Shown here: positions 18,184 to 26,944 of the stretch, one piece after another | How positions within the stretch are numbered: position 1 is the first letter of the stretch | Layout of the letters: every line of letters begins with the position of its first letter | Origin: Bacteroidota bacterium | GTDB lineage: Bacteria > Bacteroidota > Bacteroidia > Chitinophagales > Chitinophagaceae | Direction: 5' to 3' | Length of the DNA: 40,387 nt | Assembly (NCBI GenBank): GCA_963169635.1 | Contig: CAUJDL010000081.1 | Span: 1-40,387, forward strand | Program-made: the position numbers and the translations under genes | Notes under the pieces: generated by a model | Seen by the model: only the letters and a program-made list of their open reading frames with translations | Told to the model about the DNA's origin: nothing | Database searches by the model: none

Positions 18184-20070
18184 ATGGCAGAAATAAAAAA
18201 AATAGCAGACTATACAGAAGATGATATTAAAAGCCTTGATTGGAAAGAACATATTCGTTTAAGGCCAGGTATGTATATTGGTAAATTAGGAGATGGCTCA
18301 TCTGCAGATGATGGTATTTATGTACTTCTTAAAGAAGTAATTGATAATTGTATAGATGAATATACAATGGGCTTTGGAAGAAATATTGATATTGTAATTG
18401 AAAACAAAACTGTAACTATCAGAGATTATGGTCGTGGTATTCCTTTAGGTAAAGTTGTAGATGTAGTAAGTAAAATTAATACAGGTGCAAAATACGATAG
18501 CAAAGCATTTCAAAAAAGTGTAGGCTTAAATGGTGTAGGTACAAAAGCTGTAAATGCTTTAAGTAATTATTTTAAAGTAGAAAGTTTTAGAGATGGAAAA
18601 GTAAAAGTTGCCGAATTTGAAAGAGGTAATTTAACAAAAGAACATAAAGAAGCAGCTACTAAAGAAGATAATGGTACATTGGTAACTTTTATTCCTGATA
18701 ATTCTATTTTTCACAACTATAAATTTTTGCATGAATATATAGATAATCAGTTGTGGAATTATTGTTTCTTAAATTCAGGTCTTACTATCAACTTCAACAA
18801 TAAAAAATATATTAGTAAAAATGGGTTGTTAGATTTACTTACACGTAAAACAAATGCAGATGAATTACGCTATCCAATTATTCATTTAAAAGGAGAAGAT
18901 ATTGAAGTAGCAATAAGCCATAATAATGATTATGGAGAAGATATTTTTTCTTTTGTAAATGGTCAATATACCACACAAGGTGGTACACATCATCAAGCAT
19001 TTAGAGAGGCTTATGTAAAAGTAGTCAGAGAGTTTTTTAAGAAAGATTATGATACAGCCGATATTCGTCAAAGTATTGTTGCTGCTGTAAGTGTACGTGT
19101 GCAAGAGCCTGTGTTTGAAAGTCAAACAAAAACTAAATTAGGCTCTAATACTGTTTATGAAGGTGGCCCAAGCATGAGAAAATTTATAGAAGATTTTTTA
19201 TTAAAAGAGTTAGATAATTTTTTACACAGAAACTCTGCAGTTGCAGATGCTTTAAAGAAAAGAATTGAACAAAGCGAAAAAGAAAGAAAAGAATTAAGTG
19301 GTATTAGAAAGTTGGCTAATGAACGTGCTAAGAAAGCCAATTTACATAATAAAAAATTAAGAGATTGTCGTGTACACTTAAACGATGAACCACCTAATAA
19401 AAATAAAGAAGCATTTATTGAACAACAAAATAAAAGTACCATTTTTATAACAGAAGGAGATAGTGCAAGTGGTAGTATTACTAAAGCAAGAAGTGTAGAT
19501 ACACAAGCTGTATTTAGTTTAAGAGGTAAGCCTTTAAATAGTTTTGGACTTAATAAAAAAGTGGTTTATGAAAATGAAGAGTTTAATTTATTGCAACATG
19601 CATTAAATATAGAAGATGGTTTAGAAAGTTTGCGTTATAAAAATATTGTTATTGCTACAGATGCTGATGTTGATGGTATGCACATTCGTTTATTATTAAT
19701 GACATTTTTTCTGCAATTTTTTCCAGACTTAGTAAAGCAAAATCATTTATACATTTTAGAAACTCCATTGTTTAGAGTAAGAAATAAACAAGAAACAATT
19801 TACTGTTATGATGAAGTAGAAAAACAAGCAGCTATTGAAAAACTAAAAGGCAAACCAGAAATTACCAGATTTAAAGGTTTAGGAGAAATTAGTCCAGAAG
19901 AGTTTGAAAGATTTATTAATGAAGACATGCGTTTGCAACCTGTTTTATTAGAGCAAGGCGATCATATACAACAATTGTTAGAGTATTATATGGGAAAAAA
20001 TACACCACAAAGACAAGAGTTTATTATAGATAATTTAAGAGTAGAATTGGATTTAGTAGAAAATGAATAA
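18184..20070 (+). CDS. parE: DNA topoisomerase IV subunit B (ParE)
   Basis: The ATPase and Toprim subunit of a type IIA topoisomerase (628 aa), which decatenates daughter chromosomes with ParC. The GHKL ATP site shows Glu51 and Asn55 in [17 protein letters not shown] at 81-87 and [13 protein letters not shown] at 114-126. The Toprim domain has EGDSASG at 424-430 and DADVDG at 493-498. I call ParE rather than GyrB because the partner A subunit lies 1.7 kb downstream on the same strand and because of length. The next gene begins 12 nt later. GyrB is the main alternative, as the two are close relatives. Confidence 0.88.
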   Translation: MAEIKKIADYTEDDIKSLDWKEHIRLRPGMYIGKLGDGSSADDGIYVLLKEVIDNCIDEYTMGFGRNIDIVIENKTVTIRDYGRGIPLGKVVDVVSKINTGAKYDSKAFQKSVGLNGVGTKAVNALSNYFKVESFRDGKVKVAEFERGNLTKEHKEAATKEDNGTLVTFIPDNSIFHNYKFLHEYIDNQLWNYCFLNSGLTINFNNKKYISKNGLLDLLTRKTNADELRYPIIHLKGEDIEVAISHNNDYGEDIFSFVNGQYTTQGGTHHQAFREAYVKVVREFFKKDYDTADIRQSIVAAVSVRVQEPVFESQTKTKLGSNTVYEGGPSMRKFIEDFLLKELDNFLHRNSAVADALKKRIEQSEKERKELSGIRKLANERAKKANLHNKKLRDCRVHLNDEPPNKNKEAFIEQQNKSTIFITEGDSASGSITKARSVDTQAVFSLRGKPLNSFGLNKKVVYENEEFNLLQHALNIEDGLESLRYKNIVIATDADVDGMHIRLLLMTFFLQFFPDLVKQNHLYILETPLFRVRNKQETIYCYDEVEKQAAIEKLKGKPEITRFKGLGEISPEEFERFINEDMRLQPVLLEQGDHIQQLLEYYMGKNTPQRQEFIIDNLRVELDLVENE

Positions 20071-20082
20071 ACACTTTATAAC

Positions 20083-20895
20083 ATGTTCGAATTTCATAAA
20101 GACAGAAAAAGATATTTTGATATTCAGGTAGCAAATGCTACTCAATATGTTATACCTTTTATCGAAGAAAAATTTTCTATACAACCTAATATGAGGGTTT
20201 TAGAAATTGGTTGTGGCGAAGGTGGTGTGCTAAAAGCCTTTGTACAAAAGGGTTGTACAGGTATTGGTGTAGAGTTTGATTTGCCAAGAATAGATAATGC
20301 TAAAACTTTTATGCCAGAAGAAATTGCTAATGGTAAAATTAGTTTTATATCTAAAGATATTTATTTGGTAGATGCACAAACAGAATTAAATGGCTTGTTC
20401 GATATCATTATTTTAAAAGATGTAATTGAGCATATACACGACCAAGCAAAACTTATTGGTTGGATGAAAAATTATTTAACCACTAACGGAATTATTTTTT
20501 TTGGTTTTCCTCCATGGTATATGCCATTTGGTGGTCATCAGCAAATGTGTGGTAGCAAATTAATGCAATTGCCCTATATACATCTTTTACCAAAAAAATT
20601 ATATCGCTGGTTATTAAAAAAGAATCATGAAGCAGTAGATGATTTAATGGAAATAAGAGATACAAGAATAACGATAGAAAAGTTTGAAAAAATTTGTAAA
20701 CAACAAGGTTATACAATTTTACATAAAAGGCATTATTTATTAAACCCCATTTATCAATGGAAGTTTGGTGTAAAACCTATTAAACAATTTAGTTTGATAA
20801 GTGCCATCCCTTTTATAAGAAATATTTTTACAACCTGTGTTTACTATGTAATTAAAAATAATCATTCACAAAAAGCAAATAAACAAATTCAATGA
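20083..20895 (+). CDS. Class I SAM-dependent methyltransferase
   Basis: A 270-aa methyltransferase with a Rossmann SAM-binding domain: motif I VLEIGCGEGG at 39-48, an acidic end of strand 2 (GVEFD), and a post-motif ILKDVIEHIHD near 107-117, as in the Methyltransf_11/23 families. The C-terminal third is basic and rich in aromatic residues. The substrate is unknown. Its position between parE and parC, 12 nt after parE and overlapping the next gene by ATGA, suggests cotranscription with both topoisomerase subunits. A functional link is not shown. Confidence 0.86.
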   Translation: MFEFHKDRKRYFDIQVANATQYVIPFIEEKFSIQPNMRVLEIGCGEGGVLKAFVQKGCTGIGVEFDLPRIDNAKTFMPEEIANGKISFISKDIYLVDAQTELNGLFDIIILKDVIEHIHDQAKLIGWMKNYLTTNGIIFFGFPPWYMPFGGHQQMCGSKLMQLPYIHLLPKKLYRWLLKKNHEAVDDLMEIRDTRITIEKFEKICKQQGYTILHKRHYLLNPIYQWKFGVKPIKQFSLISAIPFIRNIFTTCVYYVIKNNHSQKANKQIQ

Positions 20896-21704
20896 TACAT
20901 ATTGTTTTTGAACAAGCTAATGTAGATACTTTACAAAAAGCAATAGATTTAGATGAAACACTACAAGGTACAATTGTAGAAATTAAAGACGATTATGCTG
21001 TTGGTCCTTTACATCAATTAGCTACTACAGAAGGCTATCAACAACGAAGAGATTGGTGGCAAAATTTATTATCCAACTCTCCTTATACAGAGCAATTGGC
21101 AATGGTAGATGATAAATTAACAGTACATAATTTATTAAAAACATTAGATGAAAATGAAGATGAGCATGTATGGATTTGGGTTGCACAAAACCAACACGAT
21201 GTTTGTGGTTATTATTGGTTAATGAGTCAGTTAAAAAATTATTATGGCAGAGTACATGTTTTATTCTTAAACAATTTACCTTTTATTAATGAAAAAGGCC
21301 TCATCTTTTATCCTACACATTTAAGTGAAATACAATCTAAAGAATTTTTAAAAGCCAAAAAATTAGTTAGAGAAATTACTTTAAGTGAGTTTGAAGTTGA
21401 TGCTGATGAATGGAAAAAACATTGCAACGAAAATGCTATGATAAGAGTATTAGAAGGTGGCAAAAAAATTATTGCTAAAGAAGCTAACTATTTTGATAAA
21501 GATATTCTTGCAGCATTAACCAACGATTTTCAAAAGTTAAATAAAGTATTAAACAATATACTTAGTAAAATGAAAGTACAAACAGGCGATGTGTTTTTAG
21601 TGTACAGAATAAATGAATTAATTGCAGAACAAAAAATTATGTTTCAAGGAAATTGGGAAAAAGGATGGAAAGAAATTGAACTAAAAAATTTTGTAGCATC
21701 ATAG
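20892..21704 (+). CDS. DUF1835 domain-containing protein
   Basis: A 270-aa soluble protein with an N-terminal DUF1835 domain (about 1-125, opening IHIVFEQANVDTL and including DDYAVGPL) and a C-terminal DUF3658-like helical domain to about 255. Both domains are known mainly from Bacteroidota and Firmicutes and have no assigned function. The ATG lies in the overlap with the stop of the preceding methyltransferase gene, so translation is coupled. parC starts 17 nt downstream. No catalytic motif is evident to me. Confidence 0.82.
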   Translation: MIHIVFEQANVDTLQKAIDLDETLQGTIVEIKDDYAVGPLHQLATTEGYQQRRDWWQNLLSNSPYTEQLAMVDDKLTVHNLLKTLDENEDEHVWIWVAQNQHDVCGYYWLMSQLKNYYGRVHVLFLNNLPFINEKGLIFYPTHLSEIQSKEFLKAKKLVREITLSEFEVDADEWKKHCNENAMIRVLEGGKKIIAKEANYFDKDILAALTNDFQKLNKVLNNILSKMKVQTGDVFLVYRINELIAEQKIMFQGNWEKGWKEIELKNFVAS

Positions 21705-21721
21705 AAAATATTTTTTAAACA

Positions 21722-24247
21722 ATGGCAGAAAAAAATAATCAACTTAATATTACTAATAACGAAAATGGTATTCAAGGGCAATACAAAAATTGGTTTTTAG
21801 ATTATGCATCTTATGTAATCTTAGAACGTGCTGTACCTGCTATTGAAGATGGATTAAAACCTGTACAACGTCGTATTCTTCATGCTATGAAAGAAATGGA
21901 TGATGGACGTTTTAATAAAGTAGCCAATATTATTGGTCAGGCTATGCAATATCATCCTCATGGAGATGCAAGTATTGGCGATGCTTTGGTAAATATGGGA
22001 CAAAAAGATTTACTCATAGATACACAAGGTAATTGGGGAGATATTAGAACTGGCGACGATGCTGCTGCTCCTCGTTATATAGAAGCAAGGCTTAGCAAGT
22101 TTGCACACGATGTAGCTTTTAATGCTAAAACTACTGAATGGCAATTAAGTTATGATGGCAGAAAAAATGAGCCTATTACTTTACCTATGAAGTTTCCTTT
22201 ATTGCTTGCTCAAGGTGCAGAAGGTATTGCTGTTGGATTAAGTACAAAAATTTTACCTCATAACTTTTGCGAAATTATTGAAGCTTCTATCAAATATTTA
22301 AAAGGTAAAAAGTTCGAACTTTTTCCAGATTTTCAAACAGGTGGTTTGGCAGATGTTAGTAATTATAATGAAGGCAAGCGTAGTGGTAAAATTAAAGTTC
22401 GTTGTATAATAGAAGAGTTAGATAAAAAAACTTTAATTATTCGTGATGTACCTTTTGGTGTTACAGTTTCTCAACTTTGCGAAAGTATTACCAAAGCGAA
22501 TGATGCAGGAAAAATAAAAATTAAAAAACTAACAGAGTTTACTGGTAAACATGTAGAAATTCAAATAGATTTAGCTACAGGTATTTCAAGCGATATTACA
22601 ATAGATGCCTTATATGCTTTTACAGATTGTGAAGTAAGTATTAGCCCTAATGCTTGTATCATTGAAGATAATAAACCCAAATTTGTTGGTGTACAAGAGT
22701 TATTAAAAATTGCAGTAGATAATACAAAAGATTTATTGCAAAAAGAATTACAAATAAAATTAGCAGAATTAGAAGATAAATGGCATTACACATCTTTAGA
22801 AAAAATATTTTTTGAAGAAAAAATTTATAAAGAGTTAGAACAAAAACATGCTAATTGGGATGCTGTATTATTAGCTATTGAAAAAGCATTTCAACCATTT
22901 ATTAAAAAGCTAAAACGAAAATCAATTTCTAAAGAAGATATCATTAAACTTACAGAAAAGCCTGTTCGTAGAATTTATAAATTAGATATTGATGAGTTAA
23001 TAGAACAAATAAAAAATATAGATGCTGATATTAAACAAGTAAATTTTGATTTAGAACATTTAACAGAATTTGCTATCAATTATTTTGATACCTTATTAAA
23101 AAAATATGGCAAAGGCAGAGAGCGTAAAACTGAATTAAAACTTTTTGATACTATTAAAGTACAGCAAATTACTATAGCCAATACAAAACTATATACCAAT
23201 AGAGAAGAAGGTTTTATAGGTACAAGTTTAAAGAAAGATGAGTTTTTATTTGAGTGCTCCGACCTTGATGATATTATAGTTTTTACTAAAAGAGGTATCA
23301 TGAAAGTGGTAAAAGTTGGCGATAAAGTGTTTATTGGTAAAGACATTATTCATACAGCTATATTTAAAAAGAATGACGAACGTACTACTTATAACATGAT
23401 TTATGTAGATGGTAAAACAGGTGTAAGTTATGCTAAACGTTTTAATGTTACAGGTGTTACAAGAGATAAAGAATATGATTTAACCAAAGGCAGCGATAAA
23501 AGTAAAGTACATTATTTTACATCAAATGCAAATGGCGAAGCAGAAAGTATAAAAATTACTTTAAGCCCTAATTGCTCTGCAAGAAATAAAGAACTCATTT
23601 ATTATTTTGAAGAATTAGAAATTAAGGGTAGAGGAAGTATGGGAAATATTGCTTCAAAATATCCTATAAAATCTGTGAAGTATAAAGAAGCTGGTAAAAG
23701 CACTTTAAATGCAATAAAACTTTGGTTCGATGATATTTATGGCAGATTAAATACAGAAGAAAAAGGTCAGTATTTAGGAATGTTTGAAGATGATAAATTA
23801 TTAGTGATTTATAATGATGGTAATTATGAAATTACAGATACTGAACTTACACAACACTTTGATGTAGATAAAATTATTTTAATAGAAAAATTTGAACCTG
23901 AAAAAATTATTACTGCTGTTTATTTAGATAATGATAAACTACAGTATAATGTAAAAAGATTTAAGATAGAAACTTCTACTTTAAAATCTAAATTTTTATT
24001 TATTAAAGAAGGCGATGGCAATAGGATAGAAGCTGTAACTACAGATGAAGAGCCTGTTTTAGCTGTACAAATGGGCAAAGGATTACAAGTAAGAAAAGCT
24101 AAATTTAAAATTGCTAAAATGGTAGAAGTAATGGGTTGGAAAGCTGTTGGTGCAAAACTGATGGACTTTTCTAAAACTGCTGAAATGCAATGGGAAAAAC
24201 ATCAAGAAGAAAATAATAACCAACCAGAATTATTTAATGAAGCATAA
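21722..24247 (+). CDS. parC: DNA topoisomerase IV subunit A (ParC)
   Basis: The DNA cleavage and rejoining subunit of topoisomerase IV (841 aa). The N-terminal core starts with DYASYVILERAVPAIEDGLKP. The catalytic tyrosine is Tyr119 in AAPRYIEARL. A long coiled-coil tower follows the CAP region at about 330-470. The C-terminal part, from about 490, is a degenerate beta-pinwheel without the GyrA box seen in gyrase, which supports ParC over GyrA. It is the last gene of the parE run and ends at a strong terminator. Confidence 0.9.
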   Translation: MAEKNNQLNITNNENGIQGQYKNWFLDYASYVILERAVPAIEDGLKPVQRRILHAMKEMDDGRFNKVANIIGQAMQYHPHGDASIGDALVNMGQKDLLIDTQGNWGDIRTGDDAAAPRYIEARLSKFAHDVAFNAKTTEWQLSYDGRKNEPITLPMKFPLLLAQGAEGIAVGLSTKILPHNFCEIIEASIKYLKGKKFELFPDFQTGGLADVSNYNEGKRSGKIKVRCIIEELDKKTLIIRDVPFGVTVSQLCESITKANDAGKIKIKKLTEFTGKHVEIQIDLATGISSDITIDALYAFTDCEVSISPNACIIEDNKPKFVGVQELLKIAVDNTKDLLQKELQIKLAELEDKWHYTSLEKIFFEEKIYKELEQKHANWDAVLLAIEKAFQPFIKKLKRKSISKEDIIKLTEKPVRRIYKLDIDELIEQIKNIDADIKQVNFDLEHLTEFAINYFDTLLKKYGKGRERKTELKLFDTIKVQQITIANTKLYTNREEGFIGTSLKKDEFLFECSDLDDIIVFTKRGIMKVVKVGDKVFIGKDIIHTAIFKKNDERTTYNMIYVDGKTGVSYAKRFNVTGVTRDKEYDLTKGSDKSKVHYFTSNANGEAESIKITLSPNCSARNKELIYYFEELEIKGRGSMGNIASKYPIKSVKYKEAGKSTLNAIKLWFDDIYGRLNTEEKGQYLGMFEDDKLLVIYNDGNYEITDTELTQHFDVDKIILIEKFEPEKIITAVYLDNDKLQYNVKRFKIETSTLKSKFLFIKEGDGNRIEAVTTDEEPVLAVQMGKGLQVRKAKFKIAKMVEVMGWKAVGAKLMDFSKTAEMQWEKHQEENNNQPELFNEA

Positions 24248-24265
24248 CAACAAAATATCAATAAT

Positions 24266-24298
24266 AAAAAACCTCTTGAAAGTTCAAGAGGTTTTTTT
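24266..24298. terminator. Bidirectional terminator between parC and the YceI gene
   Basis: A perfect 14-bp stem (24266-24279 with 24284-24297, core AACCTCTTGA/TCAAGAGGTT) with a 4-nt loop. A6 on one side and T7 on the other let it act on both strands for the convergent genes. Confidence 0.92.
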
Positions 24299-24317
24299 GT
24301 ATCATTAACTTAATTAA

Positions 24318-24884
24318 TTATTGACCTGCAAATAAATGAATGCTTAAAGGAACATCAGCATTTGAATACTTATCTGTAATAGGTAATAATCTACTATCTA
24401 AAGTAAAAAATGCTTGAGCAAAAAATCCTTTCTCAGATATACCACGAATAACTGCAGGAAATTTTAATGGCACTTTTACATCTTTAATCATTAATACACC
24501 AACAATTTCTACATTATTTTCATCTGTATAATCTACAGTTGTAATTTCAAAAGTGGCTGTTGGGTATTTATCTACTTCAAAAAAATCAGCAGCTTTTAAA
24601 TGACCTTCTAATTTAGGGCCAGCAGCATCTAATACTTTTATACCACTCATATCAATGGTAAATCTGCCACCTTCTAATTTATTGTCACTAATATTTACTT
24701 CTCCATCTTTTAACATAAATGCACCATTATGGTAGCCACTTTTTTTACTGCCTATCCACTCAATTTTAGATTTTTCTGTAGTTACTTTATAAGAATTTAC
24801 AGTAGCTTTTTTATTGCTTGGCATAAAAGAATAAAGCCCTACAGAGCCTGCTAATACAGCAGAAAGTAAAAGAATTTTTTTCAT
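24318..24884 (-). CDS. YceI family protein (secreted lipocalin-like)
   Basis: A periplasmic polyisoprenoid-binding-type beta-barrel protein, 188 aa. I start it at the ATG at 24884, giving MKKILLLSAVLAGSVGLYSF as signal peptide; an in-frame ATG at 24977 would put 31 unusual residues before it and overlap the probable promoter. YceI features are the first strand SKIEWIGSKKSGYHNGAF, GGRFTIDMSGI and HLKAADFFEVDKYPTATFEI. The natural ligand is unknown. It is convergent with parC across a terminator. Confidence 0.92.
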   Translation of the reverse strand: MKKILLLSAVLAGSVGLYSFMPSNKKATVNSYKVTTEKSKIEWIGSKKSGYHNGAFMLKDGEVNISDNKLEGGRFTIDMSGIKVLDAAGPKLEGHLKAADFFEVDKYPTATFEITTVDYTDENNVEIVGVLMIKDVKVPLKFPAVIRGISEKGFFAQAFFTLDSRLLPITDKYSNADVPLSIHLFAGQ

Positions 24885-24915
24885 AACTTTTAATGTTTTA
24901 TTTGTTGATTTAAAA

Positions 24916-24948
24916 CAAATATAAATGATTAGATGTATATACATGCAA
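24916..24948 (-). promoter_or_regulatory. Probable promoter of the YceI gene
   Basis: On the minus strand, TTG (24946-24948), a 22-nt spacer and TATATTTG (24916-24923), which is an exact -7 match. The spacer is a little long. The box lies 31 nt upstream of the chosen ATG at 24884 and inside the longer open frame, supporting the shorter start. Confidence 0.4.
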
Positions 24949-25051
24949 GTAGTTAAAAATTTTCCGTTTTTTAACAATTTTTAAGAAAATAAAGGATAGT
25001 TGAAGCTTAGATAAAAAACCAAAATGTAAAAGGTAAAAGCAGATTGTTTAA

Positions 25052-25687
25052 TTAACCATGCTTTTTTACATATAAAATAAACTTCTCTTTAAAAAAATCT
25101 TCTTTAAAAATTTCATACACACTCATCATAGAAGGTTTGGTATTACTATCTGCAATTTCTTGATGCAAGTCGCCACCTTTTAAACAAATTAAACCATTAG
25201 TAATTTCTTGAGTAGGATGAGTAGTTTTTTTTAATAATGGATTACTCCAACTCCATAATTCTTTTAAAGGTGCTACAGCACGACTAATAGCAAAATCAAA
25301 TTTTTTATTTTTAATGGCTTCTGCTCTTGTATGTTGTACAGTAATATTTTTTAGTTGAATTGCTTCTGCAACTGCTTCTACCACTTTTAATTTTTTACCA
25401 ATACTATCTACTAAATGAAATTTTGCTTCTGGAAAAAATATAGCTAAAGGAATTCCAGGAAAACCGCCACCACAACCAATATCAATAATTTCTGTATTAG
25501 GTTTAAAATTAGCAATGGCTGCAATACTTAATGAATGTAGTATATGATGTAAATAAATAGCATCTATATCTTTTCTGGATATTACATTTATTTTTTCGTT
25601 CCACTCTTTATACAAATCTTTTAATGCAGCAAATTGTTTTAGCTGTGTTGAAGAAAAATCATCAAAATATTTTAAAATAATATCCAT
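25052..25687 (-). CDS. rsmG: 16S rRNA (guanine-527-N7)-methyltransferase RsmG
   Basis: Modifies G527 of 16S rRNA (GidB family). The start is taken at the ATG at 25687, giving 211 aa opening with MDIILKYF, as is usual in the phylum; the upstream in-frame ATG at 25723 would overlap the end of the preceding gene. The SAM-binding motif IDIGCGGGFPGIP is at 68-80. EKINVISRKD at 31-40 and HHILHSL at 47-53 are family signatures. It lies 26 nt after the membrane glycosyltransferase and is probably cotranscribed. Confidence 0.95.
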   Translation of the reverse strand: MDIILKYFDDFSSTQLKQFAALKDLYKEWNEKINVISRKDIDAIYLHHILHSLSIAAIANFKPNTEIIDIGCGGGFPGIPLAIFFPEAKFHLVDSIGKKLKVVEAVAEAIQLKNITVQHTRAEAIKNKKFDFAISRAVAPLKELWSWSNPLLKKTTHPTQEITNGLICLKGGDLHQEIADSNTKPSMMSVYEIFKEDFFKEKFILYVKKHG

Positions 25688-25713
25688 ACAATTTATCAAT
25701 AAAAAATTTGTAA

Positions 25714-26844
25714 TTAAGCCCAAGTTCTTTTAGGACTTTTCAATATTGCTGGTATTGTAAATAAGTAATATAAAGGCATCCATAAATCAAAGAGTAAATA
25801 CCAAATCCATAAATCTTTTTCGTTTAATTTTTTCATTGTTTTAAAATATATAAAACCTTGCAACAAAAACCTAACACCAAATACAGCTAATGCCAACCAC
25901 CAACAATAAAAAATAATACTTATTGCCAATAACGGATAAATACAAAATAAACTAAATGAATAAAGGCCTAATAAAAACTTATGTAAAGGTTTATAAAATT
26001 TTGCAGTTGTATAATGTCTATATTTTTGATTCATCCATTCGTTCCATGTTTTTTTAGGATTGCTCAATGTAAAAGCTTCAGGGTCTATTACTACAGCAGT
26101 ATTATCTTTAGTAGCAATTTTATTGATAAATAAATCATCATCGCCACTTGGTATAGTATTGATAGATGAAAAGCCTTTATGCTTAAAAAATAAATCTCTT
26201 TTATAACTTAAATTTCTGCCAACACCCATGTAAGGAATACCAGCTAAAGCATAAGAAAAATATTGTAATGCAGTATGAAAAGTTTCGAACCTGATAAGTT
26301 TATTTAAAATGCCTTTACTTTTTCTATAAGCACCATAGCCAATAACTACAGCTATATTTTCGTCATAAGCATTTTGCATTTTGTATAACCAATTTTCGCT
26401 AGCAGGTACACAATCTGCATCTGTTAATAAAAGTATTTCGTGTTTAGCACTTTTAATACCAATACTTAAAGGAAATTTTTTTCCCTCAATGAGTTTTGCT
26501 TCTTGCGAAAGTTCTATTTGATTTAAGTTTTTAAAACTTTTTTGAAACTCTTCTAACAAATATCTTGTATCATCTGTTGAGTTATCATTTACAACAACAA
26601 TTTCGTGTGTAGTTTTATAATCTTGTACTAAAATACCAGGTAAGTTTTTTGCTAAATTATGAGCTTCGTCTTTAGCACAAACGATAATAGAAACAGGATG
26701 CTGCATTGATACAGTTTTTTCCTTTTTTTTATAAAATGCTAATCTGGTAAAGAAAAATAAATAGTAAAAAATTTGTATTGCAATAACGCCACAAAAAGTA
26801 TAAAATATAATTTCCCAAACAATAGGTAGAATATTCACTAACAT
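25714..26844 (-). CDS. Membrane-anchored family 2 glycosyltransferase
   Basis: A GT2 enzyme of 376 aa with an N-terminal membrane helix (about 5-34), the GT-A domain (VSIIVCAKDE at 51-60, NDNSTDD at 86-92, metal-binding TDADC at 141-145, and an SGDDD motif further on), then two or three C-terminal helices. This topology resembles GT2 enzymes that build envelope glycolipids. I start it at the ATG at 26844; an in-frame ATG at 26919 adds 25 residues, but the -7-like element TACATTTG (minus strand 26850-26857) lies just before 26844. It lies between the COG2509 gene and rsmG. Acceptor unknown. Confidence 0.87.
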   Translation of the reverse strand: MLVNILPIVWEIIFYTFCGVIAIQIFYYLFFFTRLAFYKKKEKTVSMQHPVSIIVCAKDEAHNLAKNLPGILVQDYKTTHEIVVVNDNSTDDTRYLLEEFQKSFKNLNQIELSQEAKLIEGKKFPLSIGIKSAKHEILLLTDADCVPASENWLYKMQNAYDENIAVVIGYGAYRKSKGILNKLIRFETFHTALQYFSYALAGIPYMGVGRNLSYKRDLFFKHKGFSSINTIPSGDDDLFINKIATKDNTAVVIDPEAFTLSNPKKTWNEWMNQKYRHYTTAKFYKPLHKFLLGLYSFSLFCIYPLLAISIIFYCWWLALAVFGVRFLLQGFIYFKTMKKLNEKDLWIWYLLFDLWMPLYYLFTIPAILKSPKRTWA

Positions 26845-26944
26845 AAAAGCAAATGTATATCTTGTATAAGCTGAAATATTGCTAATAGTGGATATGTGGA
26901 TAAGAATATTAAAACTCAATATTGTTAAACGCTAAAAATATAGA

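Noticed and set aside
18184..24247. Calling the topoisomerase pair GyrB/GyrA
   Set aside because: The B and A genes are clustered, the A subunit shows no GyrA box in its C-terminal part and sizes suit ParE/ParC; a phylogeny against the genome's other pair would settle it.
24885..24977. Longer start of the YceI gene at 24977
   Set aside because: It would put residues before a clean signal peptide and overlap an exact -7 box.
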